Positions 7,081 through 15,092 of a stretch of 20,862 nucleotides of DNA are shown here, one piece after another (positions within the stretch are counted from its first letter, which is position 1; each line of letters starts with the position of its first letter). This DNA is from an uncultured bacterium (GTDB lineage: Bacteria; Actinomycetota; Coriobacteriia; Coriobacteriales; Coriobacteriaceae). The DNA is taken from positions 1 to 20,862 of the forward strand of contig CAJMNK010000034.1 in the NCBI GenBank assembly GCA_905214905.1. Reading direction: 5' to 3'. A model generated the notes under the pieces. It worked only from the letters and a program-made list of their open reading frames with translations. It did no database searches and had not been told where the DNA came from. The translations under genes and the position numbers were made by a program.

Positions 7081-8292
7081 TTAAAGAGAGAATAGGCGGG
7101 CCGTGACCGTCTCTGGTATACCCTGGCTGTTGCGCACCGTGGCGTACGTAAGGAATGAGTCCGATTTTCCCGCCGTAGCTGGATAATCGCCATACTCCAA
7201 AGCACGGTCGGGCGACAGCAGCGAGCCATAGGTCTTGGCAGAGGTGTCGATCAGGAAATGCGATGCCTGCACCTTAACAAGGTATTTATTCTTCTTGCCA
7301 GCCGCACATGCGAGCGGCTCGCGTGACAGGAAGAGGTACGGCCCTCCCTCATTACCGATATACGTGCCCATATTGCCCAAGCTGCCCACGCCACTATAGG
7401 TCGCCTCGATAGAAAACACGAAGGTATCGCCCATATATACGGCCTCGAAAGGCGAGACTGACGAGGGAAGAACTAGCTGGGCACGTTTGGTGTTGTTGCC
7501 GTCGGTCAGATCGATTGCCGTTATGCCGTAGTAGACGCCTTCGTCGTTGCGGACACGCGGCGAGATGGTCAAAATGCCGTCGCTCGCACGCGGGGCCGAT
7601 GCAAAGCGGCCCGTCGATTTCCAAATTGTCTCGGCCTTGGATTCATCAAGCGAGCGACGATAGCAAAACGAATCACTACTCGTTTTATTGCCGCCTGCCG
7701 AAGGCATTTTATACCAGATGACTGATGACCCGAACGCCGTAAACAGTGGCGGATCATAGTCCTTGCCACCCCGATCGAGCTCAACCACGTCGCCAGAGAG
7801 CGAAGCGCCCGACAGATTTTGAGCGTAGAGTTTCCACGATGAATTGGCAAAGTTCATCTCGACCCACGCAAACACGCCATCGCCGGCACGGACATCGTAA
7901 AATGCATATCCCGTGCCCTCGATAGGATCCTCGATTAATGTGGTAAGCGAACCATCGCCCAGGTTGAGCACACCAAGCGTATTGGCATGCAGGGCAGAAG
8001 CAGGCGCCATCATCGCCGCGGCGTAATCGCCGTCGCAGTAGTACAGCAGCGTACCCAGAGGCAGCGTCCACGACGCCGCCGGCTCAAGATCGATGTCGAC
8101 TGCCTCGTACTCATCCGTAATCGAGATGATTTTGGAATCGTCCTTGATAACCTGCGGCTCGCCGGCGGCATCATCGCTGGTGCCCGTTTTTTTCGAGCAT
8201 CCGGCAAGCACTGTGGCAGCGCCCGCGGCAGCCCCTCCGAGCACAAAGCCGCGGCGCGATATTCCGTTCTTGACGTGGTCGGCGATACCCAT
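7081..8292 (-). CDS. Tat-exported lipoprotein, function unknown
   Basis: The N-terminus has a twin-arginine motif (ISRRGFVLGG, R13-R14), an Ala-rich hydrophobic stretch and a lipobox LAGC with Cys at 32. It should be exported folded through Tat and lipid-anchored outside the membrane. The remaining 370 residues are rich in Gly, Asp, Tyr and Ser with repeated short strand-like segments, such as GVFAWVEMNF, SSVIWYKMP and SDGILTISPR, suggesting a beta-propeller-like fold. No catalytic motif or named family is recognised. The ATG overlaps the stop of the upstream TSCPD gene by one base (TAATG), so the two are translationally coupled. The link between a surface lipoprotein and a small Cys-rich protein is unexplained. 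Confidence 0.85.
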   Translation of the reverse strand: MGIADHVKNGISRRGFVLGGAAAGAATVLAGCSKKTGTSDDAAGEPQVIKDDSKIISITDEYEAVDIDLEPAASWTLPLGTLLYYCDGDYAAAMMAPASALHANTLGVLNLGDGSLTTLIEDPIEGTGYAFYDVRAGDGVFAWVEMNFANSSWKLYAQNLSGASLSGDVVELDRGGKDYDPPLFTAFGSSVIWYKMPSAGGNKTSSDSFCYRRSLDESKAETIWKSTGRFASAPRASDGILTISPRVRNDEGVYYGITAIDLTDGNNTKRAQLVLPSSVSPFEAVYMGDTFVFSIEATYSGVGSLGNMGTYIGNEGGPYLFLSREPLACAAGKKNKYLVKVQASHFLIDTSAKTYGSLLSPDRALEYGDYPATAGKSDSFLTYATVRNSQGIPETVTARLFSL

Positions 8293-8555
8293 TAGGCGAT
8301 CTCGGCGCGAGCGGCCTCGATAGCGCGTGTAAGCTGGTCGGCGCAGGAGGTCTTTTTCATACCGCAGGTATTACCAGCGAGAACCTCGATTACACGATCG
8401 GCAGGAGCACCCTCGACCAGCTTAGAGATAGCCTTGAGATTGCCGTTGCAGCCACCGGTAAACTCGACGCCCACCACCTTGTTGCCGTCATCGGACAGGT
8501 CAAGGTGGATATTGCGAGCGCATACGCCCTGAGGCTTGTAATCAAAACTAATCAT
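8292..8555 (-). CDS. TSCPD-domain protein (TIGR03905-type, four cysteines)
   Basis: This 87-residue protein resembles the small TSCPD proteins of the TIGR03905 type, which are related to the C-terminal Cys-rich domain of B12-dependent ribonucleotide reductases. Four conserved cysteines are visible: C12 (GVCA), C36 (GGCNGN), C64 (GNTCGMK) and C71 (TSCADQL). They probably bind a metal or form a redox pair. GAGGGG precedes the ATG at proper spacing. It is the first gene of a two-gene unit with the Tat lipoprotein. The exact function of the stand-alone family is not established. Confidence 0.88.
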   Translation of the reverse strand: MISFDYKPQGVCARNIHLDLSDDGNKVVGVEFTGGCNGNLKAISKLVEGAPADRVIEVLAGNTCGMKKTSCADQLTRAIEAARAEIA

Positions 8556-8668
8556 TGCGTTCCCCTCTCGTAAAGCAATTTCAGACGTCTATTATCCCCG
8601 TCCGAACCGATAAAGTATCGCGGGCACCGATTCAACATTCCCCAATGCGCAAACCGGCAACAGCAATA

Positions 8669-10468
8669 CTAGCAATCTGCTTCCCGAGCGTGGACTTTTC
8701 GTTTCTCTTGATACATGTTGTGGTCAGCGATGTGGTAAATCTCGGTCAGTGTATAACCGGGTGCCTCTGCCGTCGCGACGCCAAACGACGCACTGACTGT
8801 CAGCACCTCATCGCTCGCAGCAGCAAGGCTGAGGCGAAGATCTTGCACTACTTCACATGCGGATTCGTGATCGGTGTGAGGGCAAATCAGCAAGAACTCG
8901 TCGCCACCAATGCGCATAGGCACATATTTCTCGCCTGCCGCCCGCCTCAATACAGACGCCGTACGCCGTAGCAGCTCATCGCCCATTTCGTGACCGTAGA
9001 GATCGTTGGTACGCTTGAGGAGATTGCAGTCCATCATGATCACACTCACGGGCAGGGACTCGTTCACCAGGTCGTCGCCAAGGGACTCAAGGTAATTTCT
9101 ATTGCGAAGTCCCGTCAGCTTGTCCTGGAAAGAAAGCTCCTCGGCGCGCTTTGTCATCGAGATGTTATGCGTCGCCACGACGACCGACTCCAGTCGACCC
9201 TGCTCATCGCGGCGCTGTGGAACAACCTGCAGCGAATACCACGTACCTCGGCAGTCTCGTACCTCGGCATCCAAGTACGGCATGCCCTCCATACGATCCT
9301 GAAGCGTCTTTATATCTAAGAGCTCCATGACCGCCTCGCGACTTTCGGGGCTCACAATGTCTCGGCAAACCGTTGCAAAAAAGTCATATGCCTCGGTGTG
9401 CTCGGCAAATATCTTCGCCACCGATGGCGACATGTTAATCCCCTCGATCTCGAGCGTGTCGAGATGCAACAGGAGGGTCGACTCATACGTGGAACTGATG
9501 GCATTGATGATGCCGAGCTGCTTGTCCTTTTCGGCCAAATTGCGACGATCGGCGACGATACGCACCAACAGCACTACAACCAAAAACACCAGGAACGCCA
9601 GCACGCCGACAGCGATAAATGAAATCCTGCCCGACATGACCTCAGATTTGGGATAGAGCGCAAACAGGCGATAGTCCTCATACGCCGCACGCACGGCATA
9701 CCAGGTACTTCCCCGATATTCGACACGTGTTAGACCTTCGTCTTTCCAATCAATTCCGCTATCGGCAAGAAGCCGGGCGAGAGCTATATCGACGGTCGAA
9801 TCGTTTGAAGAAACGATTTGCGCATCGCGCATCACGAACACCGTTGGGCTCTGATGGAATGTGTTGTTCACGAGCACGTCGGCGATCGTATACGAATAAT
9901 CATCGGCGGGCTCGGGCGCAAGCGATCGATACCCCAGCGCTACGCCATCACCGTACGGAACAACACTCACGGCAAAGTCGACATCTCGACGCTCAACGAC
10001 CGTCGAGTAGGACACCTTGGAGCCTCGGTACATCGATGCGACCGACGAACAGGCAAGCTCCTCTCGCCATAGCATCAGCGGATCGCGACCGTCGATATCG
10101 TAATGAGCGGCCATATGACCGTCGGCGTCCATGACCAACATTCCCGAAAGGTGCTCGGTATGGACGTACTCCTCGACGAGATCATCGTTGACTTCAACGT
10201 GATCAGGTGGCAAGAACGTCGCAAACGACTCGAGCGCGGCATCCAAATTGTGCGTCGCCTCGGTTTTTCTTCCCTGTTCATATCGGTCATATTTTTCGCA
10301 GGCGTTTTTTAAAAACACCATGGTTTCCTGGCCAAACCCAAGCGTTTTATCGAGACAGCGATGCGTACCGACCACATACAGCAGACCCAACAAAACAGCG
10401 CTGGCCACAACGCAGATAGCCGCGGTGACTAATGCCTTTCGGCGCAAGCGGCGCTCATCATTTGTCAT
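8669..10468 (-). CDS. membrane diguanylate cyclase with extracytoplasmic sensor and PAS-like domain
   Basis: This 599-residue protein should make cyclic di-GMP from two GTP in response to an outside signal. TM1 is about 12-34, the extracytoplasmic region (Cache-like by length and layout) spans about 35-280, and TM2 is 282-305. A PAS-like segment follows (about 320-440, ending THNISMTKRAEE), then a GGDEF domain (about 445-595). The catalytic motif is canonical, RIGGDEFLL at 519-527, with the metal and substrate segment DCNLLKRTNDLYGHEMGD. The RxxD inhibitory site is missing: GEKY occupies that position, so product feedback is probably absent. The ATG overlaps the stop of the upstream binding-protein gene by 4 nt (ATGA), implying coupled translation. 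No terminator is obvious after it. Confidence 0.93.
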   Translation of the reverse strand: MTNDERRLRRKALVTAAICVVASAVLLGLLYVVGTHRCLDKTLGFGQETMVFLKNACEKYDRYEQGRKTEATHNLDAALESFATFLPPDHVEVNDDLVEEYVHTEHLSGMLVMDADGHMAAHYDIDGRDPLMLWREELACSSVASMYRGSKVSYSTVVERRDVDFAVSVVPYGDGVALGYRSLAPEPADDYSYTIADVLVNNTFHQSPTVFVMRDAQIVSSNDSTVDIALARLLADSGIDWKDEGLTRVEYRGSTWYAVRAAYEDYRLFALYPKSEVMSGRISFIAVGVLAFLVFLVVVLLVRIVADRRNLAEKDKQLGIINAISSTYESTLLLHLDTLEIEGINMSPSVAKIFAEHTEAYDFFATVCRDIVSPESREAVMELLDIKTLQDRMEGMPYLDAEVRDCRGTWYSLQVVPQRRDEQGRLESVVVATHNISMTKRAEELSFQDKLTGLRNRNYLESLGDDLVNESLPVSVIMMDCNLLKRTNDLYGHEMGDELLRRTASVLRRAAGEKYVPMRIGGDEFLLICPHTDHESACEVVQDLRLSLAAASDEVLTVSASFGVATAEAPGYTLTEIYHIADHNMYQEKRKVHAREADC

Positions 10469-11337
10469 GATTCCGCTCCTTGCCCGTCCGTCGTCGCCCT
10501 TGCCTTGTACTTGCCCACAATGCGCTCAATCGTGCCATCTCGATCCATCTCGAACAGCACGGTATTGAGGTTTTTGACGTACTCCCCCTCATAGCCGTCC
10601 TTAAACGCGACGCCAAGGTCGACCGTCATAACGTTGTCGGCGAACACACGATACAGGCCGGGATACTGGGCGACGAGCCGGTCGAGCGATTGGACGTCCG
10701 CCATCCAACAGTCAACATACCCCTTGACGAGGGCGGCTTTGCAGAGTTCGGCGGAGCCATATGATTTGATATGCACGTCCGACGAGATTTCCAGATCGCC
10801 TGCAAGCAATCGGCGTTCACTCACCGAACCGGCAATCACCGCAACAGTCTTGCTGCCATCGAGATACGCCAAGGACTTGATACCACTCGTTTTCTTGGTG
10901 GCAACCGAAACCGTCAAGGTTAGATACGGCTCGGTCCAGTAATACTCGTCTTCGCGATAACAGGGTGAATAGTCGCACCACAGGCAATCGATCTCGCCGT
11001 TTTTGAGCAGGCGGTCACGATCATTCCAAGATATGTCGATGAATTGCGGCTTGATTCCCGCGCGCTTGCAAGCCTCGCGAGCGATATCGATATCGATACC
11101 AGCGTAGTCGCCCGTGGTATCGATATACACATAGGGATCGTTATCCGTAACGCCAATTTTGAGTACCGGGAGGTCCTTGTCAGCTTCATTCGGGGAGGGA
11201 GCGCTGTTTCGAACGGTATACGTCAGGACGACCGCACAGACGGCAGCAAGAAGTATGAGCACGGACGAGACGATGGCGGCTCGTTTGATACGTCTGGGCA
11301 CACGGCTCTTTTCATCGAAACAGCAGATAAGGTTCAT
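10465..11337 (-). CDS. membrane-anchored family 3 solute-binding protein
   Basis: This 290-residue protein has a cytoplasmic basic N-tail, one membrane segment at about 19-41, then a periplasmic-type binding fold of the SBP_bac_3 family (amino acid-type). Visible features are LKIGVTDNDPYVY, YAGIDIDIAREACKRAG, GEIDCLWCDYSP and a second lobe with VAVIAGSV. The first ATG that avoids the upstream terminator hairpin is at 11337; the open frame continues to 11394, but that part is the hairpin. The ribosome site is weak. No ABC permease or ATPase is adjacent. The gene instead overlaps the diguanylate cyclase gene by 4 nt, so it probably acts as a ligand sensor rather than in transport. Several Cys residues are present in the outer domain. 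Confidence 0.88.
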   Translation of the reverse strand: MNLICCFDEKSRVPRRIKRAAIVSSVLILLAAVCAVVLTYTVRNSAPSPNEADKDLPVLKIGVTDNDPYVYIDTTGDYAGIDIDIAREACKRAGIKPQFIDISWNDRDRLLKNGEIDCLWCDYSPCYREDEYYWTEPYLTLTVSVATKKTSGIKSLAYLDGSKTVAVIAGSVSERRLLAGDLEISSDVHIKSYGSAELCKAALVKGYVDCWMADVQSLDRLVAQYPGLYRVFADNVMTVDLGVAFKDGYEGEYVKNLNTVLFEMDRDGTIERIVGKYKARATTDGQGAES

Positions 11338-11570
11338 TTTATTACCAGGGGGCCAGTGCAACAGCGAAAAAAGCGCCTTGCCCAAGACGGGCAAGGCGCC
11401 AATGGTTGAAATGCATCCGCAGGCGGTCGAATTAGGTCAACCCTACTCGAAGCTCAGCTGCTCCCGAATGCACCCCCGACCGCTGCCTCGTTCAGGCCGT
11501 TGGCGCCGACCGCGTATCTGGCGGTTTCCGACGCGCCGCACTGCACGCGACACACGGGCTGAAGTCTTTA
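11338..11570 (-). ncRNA. candidate structured leader or small RNA upstream of the binding-protein gene
   Basis: About 200 nt on the minus strand lie between the terminator of the surface-protein gene and the ATG at 11337, without a convincing gene. They end in a strong terminator (11367-11399). A GGCGCCAA segment (plus 11500-11507) is fully complementary to TTGGCGCC overlapping the left arm of that terminator (plus 11395-11402), so an antiterminator is possible. Another pairing is GGTTGA with TCAACC near 11404-11443. I do not recognise a known riboswitch class. A 34-codon frame ending at an internal TGA is an alternative reading. Confidence 0.4.
11367..11399 (-). terminator. strong terminator 30 nt before the binding-protein start
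   Basis: On the minus strand GCGCCTTGCCC pairs perfectly with GGGCAAGGCGC (11 bp, loop GTCTT), followed by six T. The surface-protein gene already has its own terminator at 11575-11612, so this one probably acts as an attenuator or ends a small RNA. Confidence 0.85.
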
Positions 11571-11574
11571 ACGG

Positions 11575-11612
11575 AAAAGCCCCGTTAGTAAGACGAGTTA
11601 CCAACAGGGCTT
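11575..11612 (-). terminator. terminator of the Big_2 surface-protein gene
   Basis: AAGCCCTGTTGGTAA pairs with TTACTAACGGGGCTT (15 bp with two wobbles) on the minus strand, followed by TTTTCC. It begins 36 nt past the stop. Its sequence and upstream flank nearly match the purB terminator at 15188-15224. Confidence 0.8.
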
Positions 11613-11647
11613 GGACTGAAAGGTCGCGCTTAAACGAGAGGGGCGCC

Positions 11648-12991
11648 CTAACGCTCGAGACGTTTGCGCATAAGCGCGAAGGCAATCAACGAAGCGCCGG
11701 CAACGGCCATAATAAAGGCGACGGCAGGGGCCTGATCGCCCGTATTGGCGAGCGCACCCTTAGTAGTCTTAGTAGACTTTTTGGTCACCTTGGTCGTCGT
11801 CTGCTGACCAGGCTGGGACGGCGTCACGGGCTGCGTAGGCTGAGCCGGCTCCCCATTGGCCTCCTCGCCCGTCACCACGTACGTCGAGAAGTGGCTCGTG
11901 CGGAAGCAGAGGTAGTCCCCCTCGATCCACGTATCCATAGCCTGGGTGGAACCATCCTCAGCAACGTAGAGCACCTTGAGATTGGTGAGCGCCTTCATGG
12001 CGGCAGTCATCTTGACACGGACGATGAAGGACATGCCTTCGTAGTCCTCGATAACCTCGCCGTCCTTGAGAAGCTTGATATCGAGCTTATCGGCAACCTT
12101 GGTACTCCCCTGCTCAAGGCCGGAAATTGTAGCATTGGCGGCGTCGGTAAGATTTGTCGGTTCCTCGACCACAAGAGAGATGCTGTTGTTCTGGGCAATG
12201 CCGGCAGCGGCGTTGTTCTCGGCGCTTACGCTAACGTCCGTTCCGTCGCTACCTGCAACGCCCGCAATGGTCCTCGCCGCTACAGTAACGGTACAGGTCG
12301 TTGTTTTGTCACCACAAGTGGCGGTGATCGTGGCGGTACCGGCCTTAAGCGGCGTCACGACGCCGTCTTTGACCGTAGCGATCGACGAGTCGCTGGAGGC
12401 CCAGCTCACCGTCGTATCGTCTGCATCGACAGGACTCACCGTTGCGGAGAGCTTTACGGAGGCATCACCGACGGTAAAGGACAGGCTCGTCTTGTCGAGC
12501 TCGACTTTCTGGACGGGGTTGGTCACGGTCACCGAGACGGTTTGGGAGAGCGATTCTGCAGTAATGACAAATGAGCCAGAACCGGTCTTGAGGGCGGTAA
12601 CGGTGTAGGAGCCATCGCCGTTGTCGACAACCTTAAACGCCTTCGAAGCGCCCGTGTTATCCAGAGCAAGCTTGGTCTCGTCGACCTCGCCCGCAAGGGC
12701 TCCAACAAGAGAAATCTTCACGGTGCGCTCTTCGCCCTTCTTGAGGTTAAGAGCGGTCTGGTCGACCGTAAGGTTCGTTGCGGGGTTGGAAACAGTCACC
12801 GCGCAATCCTGAGAATAGGTGCCATCTTCGGTCGAAGCAGTGATGGTTGCAGCGCCCTTGGAAACAGACGTCACTTTGCCGGTTTGATCGACCGTAGCGA
12901 CGCTGTCGTTACTGGACTTCCAGACAACCGTCTGGTCAGCCTCCGCGGGAACGACCGTTGCCTTTAAGCTGCTCGGTTGCAGCGCCCACAA
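11648..12991 (-). CDS. C-terminal part of a broken Big_2 surface protein with LANTG anchor
   Basis: This piece continues the protein encoded at 12936-15035 in another frame; the join is near 12962. It carries further Big_2 immunoglobulin-like repeats (for example VELDKTSLSFTVGD and VSWASSDSSIATVKDG), then a less repetitive region, a Pro/Gln/Thr/Lys-rich wall-spanning linker, and a sortase signal: LANTG at about residue 414, a hydrophobic stretch, and a basic tail RKRLER. The ATG at 12991 reads MWALQPSS, which is out of frame with the repeat, so it is unlikely to be a true start. In the intact gene the protein would be covalently attached to peptidoglycan. Terminator at 11575-11612. Confidence 0.85.
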   Translation of the reverse strand: MWALQPSSLKATVVPAEADQTVVWKSSNDSVATVDQTGKVTSVSKGAATITASTEDGTYSQDCAVTVSNPATNLTVDQTALNLKKGEERTVKISLVGALAGEVDETKLALDNTGASKAFKVVDNGDGSYTVTALKTGSGSFVITAESLSQTVSVTVTNPVQKVELDKTSLSFTVGDASVKLSATVSPVDADDTTVSWASSDSSIATVKDGVVTPLKAGTATITATCGDKTTTCTVTVAARTIAGVAGSDGTDVSVSAENNAAAGIAQNNSISLVVEEPTNLTDAANATISGLEQGSTKVADKLDIKLLKDGEVIEDYEGMSFIVRVKMTAAMKALTNLKVLYVAEDGSTQAMDTWIEGDYLCFRTSHFSTYVVTGEEANGEPAQPTQPVTPSQPGQQTTTKVTKKSTKTTKGALANTGDQAPAVAFIMAVAGASLIAFALMRKRLER

Positions 12992-15035
12992 GCGTGACCT
13001 TCTGCTTATCGAGTGTGATACCCGTTGCAGGTTGAATAACCGTCACCTTGCACGTGGCGCTATACTCGCCGTCCTCAGTGGTAACGGTGATCGTGGCAGC
13101 ACCGGCCTTGACCGGGGTCACGACGCCGCCCGCAACCGTGGCGACCTCCGGGTCGCTCGAAGACCAGGACACATTCTTATTCGTTGCATTGTTGGGCTCA
13201 ACCGTTGCGGTCAACGTCGAGGGCTCACCGCCCACAGCAAGCTTAAGATTCGACGCGCTGAGACTGACGCTCGAGACCCTTACTACCGGAGTGGTTACCG
13301 TAATTGTATCCGTGGTTGCAGAGACTCCATCAACTGTTGCCGTGATCGTGGCATTACCGTCACCGACAGCGATAACAAGACCGTTGCCATCGACGGTAAG
13401 GACGCTCTCGTTAGAAGAGGACCAGACAACCTTACTGGCCTTATCGTCAGGGGAAACCTTTGCCTTCAACTGCTGAGTCGTGCCCTTGTCCATAGATGTT
13501 GAGTAACCATCCGTAATGGAGACCGTAGTTTTTGCAGGTTCCTCGCCCGGCTTGACGACGTGAACGGTCATAGTGTCGCAGAGACGACCACCCAAGTACA
13601 TTGAAACCGTTGCATCGCCGTAACTATGAGGCACTAAATACCCCAAGTAACTGCCACCATTAAACATCGGTCCTTTTACCTCGAGGACATCGGGATTATC
13701 TGAAGCGAAAGAATACTTTGCGCCGGCATAGGAGTCCATCAATTCCTCAGCGCTTTTGCTCAGCACGCCCTTTGGATATTCAAACCCCCTGTCACATTCC
13801 AGCCAAAGCCAATCTTTGGATATACTATCTGAACTGACCTCACAGGGAAATGTATAATCGCTCGACACAAACTTAGCCTTCGAAAGGCTCACTTCCGCAG
13901 GGTCGACAACCTCTATCTCAAAGGGATGGTCATTGCCAAGGCCATCACGAGCATGAGCCTTAACGGTGCCAGGCTTTATTGCCTTAAACGAGTTTTCACC
14001 ATCGGTAAGCTCAACAACATCGCTGCTTTCTAGAGAATAGGTTACAGAGCTAACGAGCGCATCCCAATGTGCACGCTGGCATGCCTTCAGTGCTTCATTT
14101 GGGGAAACGTTGAGAATGGCAGAAAGATAAGAGCTGTCCCCAACCAGCATCTTTTGTTTTTTGTTCCCACGCTCATTGAATCCAGGCTCCTGATTCTCGG
14201 TTACAACATCACATAGCTTCTTCGTCTCGGTCTCGCCGTTGCAATAGTCGACAAGAACCTTGGCCTCTTTTGCATCTTTCGCCAACGCCTCGAGTTGCAA
14301 AGAAGCGCTTAGCTCAGAAGTTCCATATGAATAATAATTCGAATTCACCCTTGCCTGAACTTTGGAATCCTTTGAGGGATCTTCCTTTATTTCAAAATAT
14401 GTAGCCGCACGGGTCTCGTCCTTGGGGCGAACGTAAACTGTCCCCTCTAGCAATGCATAGTGCGTGTTCCCGCATTTTTGCGGACAATCATCCGTGTAAC
14501 CCAGCGTTGCAGTCGTTGTCGTCGCACCGGATTGGTCATAGGATACGAAACTCACCTTAATTGGATTGAGATTAGCCACGCTCTTAATCTTAAGAGAACC
14601 GTTTAAACTCTCGTCAGCCCTGCTCTTCATGGTTATAGTCGTTGTGCCGACTTTGGTGGGACTAATTGTCAACACCCAATCACGTGATTTATAGCTCACT
14701 TTAGCGATATCCTCATCAGACGATGTGATATCGATATCACTAGGGTCAATGGGCGCCCATTCGTGATTTTTATTAAAAAAGGAAAGCCTTCCTTTCACCG
14801 TCTGTCCAACAGCGACATCAAATTCTGACCACACATCGCCTGTAGACGAATCGTATGGGAGAAACGATGCACCCATGGAACCATCCTGCGACTCCAGCAT
14901 GACAGCATCCGCATGCGGGGCGGCCACCGTCAGCCCAAACGTTGCCGCCGTTAAAGCAACGCAGATGCCTGCGGCTATCCTCCAAAACCCTTTTCTCATT
15001 CCCCTAAGTCCAATCTCTCGTGAAAAACGCAGCAT
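12936..15035 (-). CDS. N-terminal part of a broken Big_2 surface protein
   Basis: The start at 15035 (ATG, AAGGTG 7 nt upstream) gives a basic N-region and a signal peptide ending near PHADA. About 440 residues of unassigned extracellular sequence follow, with scattered Cys and aromatic residues, then Big_2 repeats from about residue 505 (SITDGYSTSMDKGTTQQLKA and VSLSASNLKLAVGGEPSTL). The frame runs into TEQLKGNGRSRGG and stops. Removing one G from AAAGGC near 12961-12962 restores TEQLKATVVPAEAD and the rest of the repeat. The frame is open upstream to 15134, but that reading crosses the poly-G tract and the probable promoter. The N-terminal region is visibly less GC-rich than the repeats. 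Likely role: adhesion or surface display. Confidence 0.85.
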   Translation of the reverse strand: MLRFSREIGLRGMRKGFWRIAAGICVALTAATFGLTVAAPHADAVMLESQDGSMGASFLPYDSSTGDVWSEFDVAVGQTVKGRLSFFNKNHEWAPIDPSDIDITSSDEDIAKVSYKSRDWVLTISPTKVGTTTITMKSRADESLNGSLKIKSVANLNPIKVSFVSYDQSGATTTTATLGYTDDCPQKCGNTHYALLEGTVYVRPKDETRAATYFEIKEDPSKDSKVQARVNSNYYSYGTSELSASLQLEALAKDAKEAKVLVDYCNGETETKKLCDVVTENQEPGFNERGNKKQKMLVGDSSYLSAILNVSPNEALKACQRAHWDALVSSVTYSLESSDVVELTDGENSFKAIKPGTVKAHARDGLGNDHPFEIEVVDPAEVSLSKAKFVSSDYTFPCEVSSDSISKDWLWLECDRGFEYPKGVLSKSAEELMDSYAGAKYSFASDNPDVLEVKGPMFNGGSYLGYLVPHSYGDATVSMYLGGRLCDTMTVHVVKPGEEPAKTTVSITDGYSTSMDKGTTQQLKAKVSPDDKASKVVWSSSNESVLTVDGNGLVIAVGDGNATITATVDGVSATTDTITVTTPVVRVSSVSLSASNLKLAVGGEPSTLTATVEPNNATNKNVSWSSSDPEVATVAGGVVTPVKAGAATITVTTEDGEYSATCKVTVIQPATGITLDKQKVTLVGAATEQLKGNGRSRGG

Positions 15036-15060
15036 TCTCCCACACCTTAAAATTGGCTTA

Positions 15061-15092
15061 AGGATACCCCCCCCCCCAACGAGCACTTGCAA
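15061..15092 (-). promoter_or_regulatory. probable phase-variable promoter of the Big_2 surface protein
   Basis: On the minus strand TTGCAA (15087-15092) and TATCCT (15061-15066) flank a 20-bp gap made of GTGCTCGTT plus eleven G. Transcription would start about 20 nt before the ATG at 15035. Eight G would give the optimal 17-bp spacing, so tract length could set promoter strength. A TTTGCC/GGCAAA dyad (15100-15117) lies just upstream and may be an operator. Confidence 0.5.
15067..15077. repeat. homopolymer of 11 C (11 G on the coding strand)
   Basis: An uninterrupted C11 run lies 32-42 bp upstream of the surface-protein start codon. I noticed no comparable run elsewhere in the window. Tracts of this length commonly change by slipped-strand mispairing. 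Confidence 0.95.

Noticed and set aside
11338..11570. Known riboswitch classes or SRP RNA in the leader
   Set aside because: I could not find the conserved cores of cyclic di-GMP, T-box, glycine or cobalamin elements, nor the SRP GGAAGGAAGCAGC-type motif.
11443..11685. Minus-strand frame of 80 codons after the Big_2 gene
   Set aside because: It is Arg-rich, crosses the terminator at 11575-11612, and has no plausible start.
11159..12574. Plus-strand open frame of 471 codons
   Set aside because: It is antisense to the Big_2 repeats and crosses the leader and two terminators.
12955..12970. Programmed ribosomal frameshift in the Big_2 gene
   Set aside because: The needed shift is +1; no rare codon or stop sits at the site, and no typical slippery heptamer fits that direction. 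Mutation or error is simpler.
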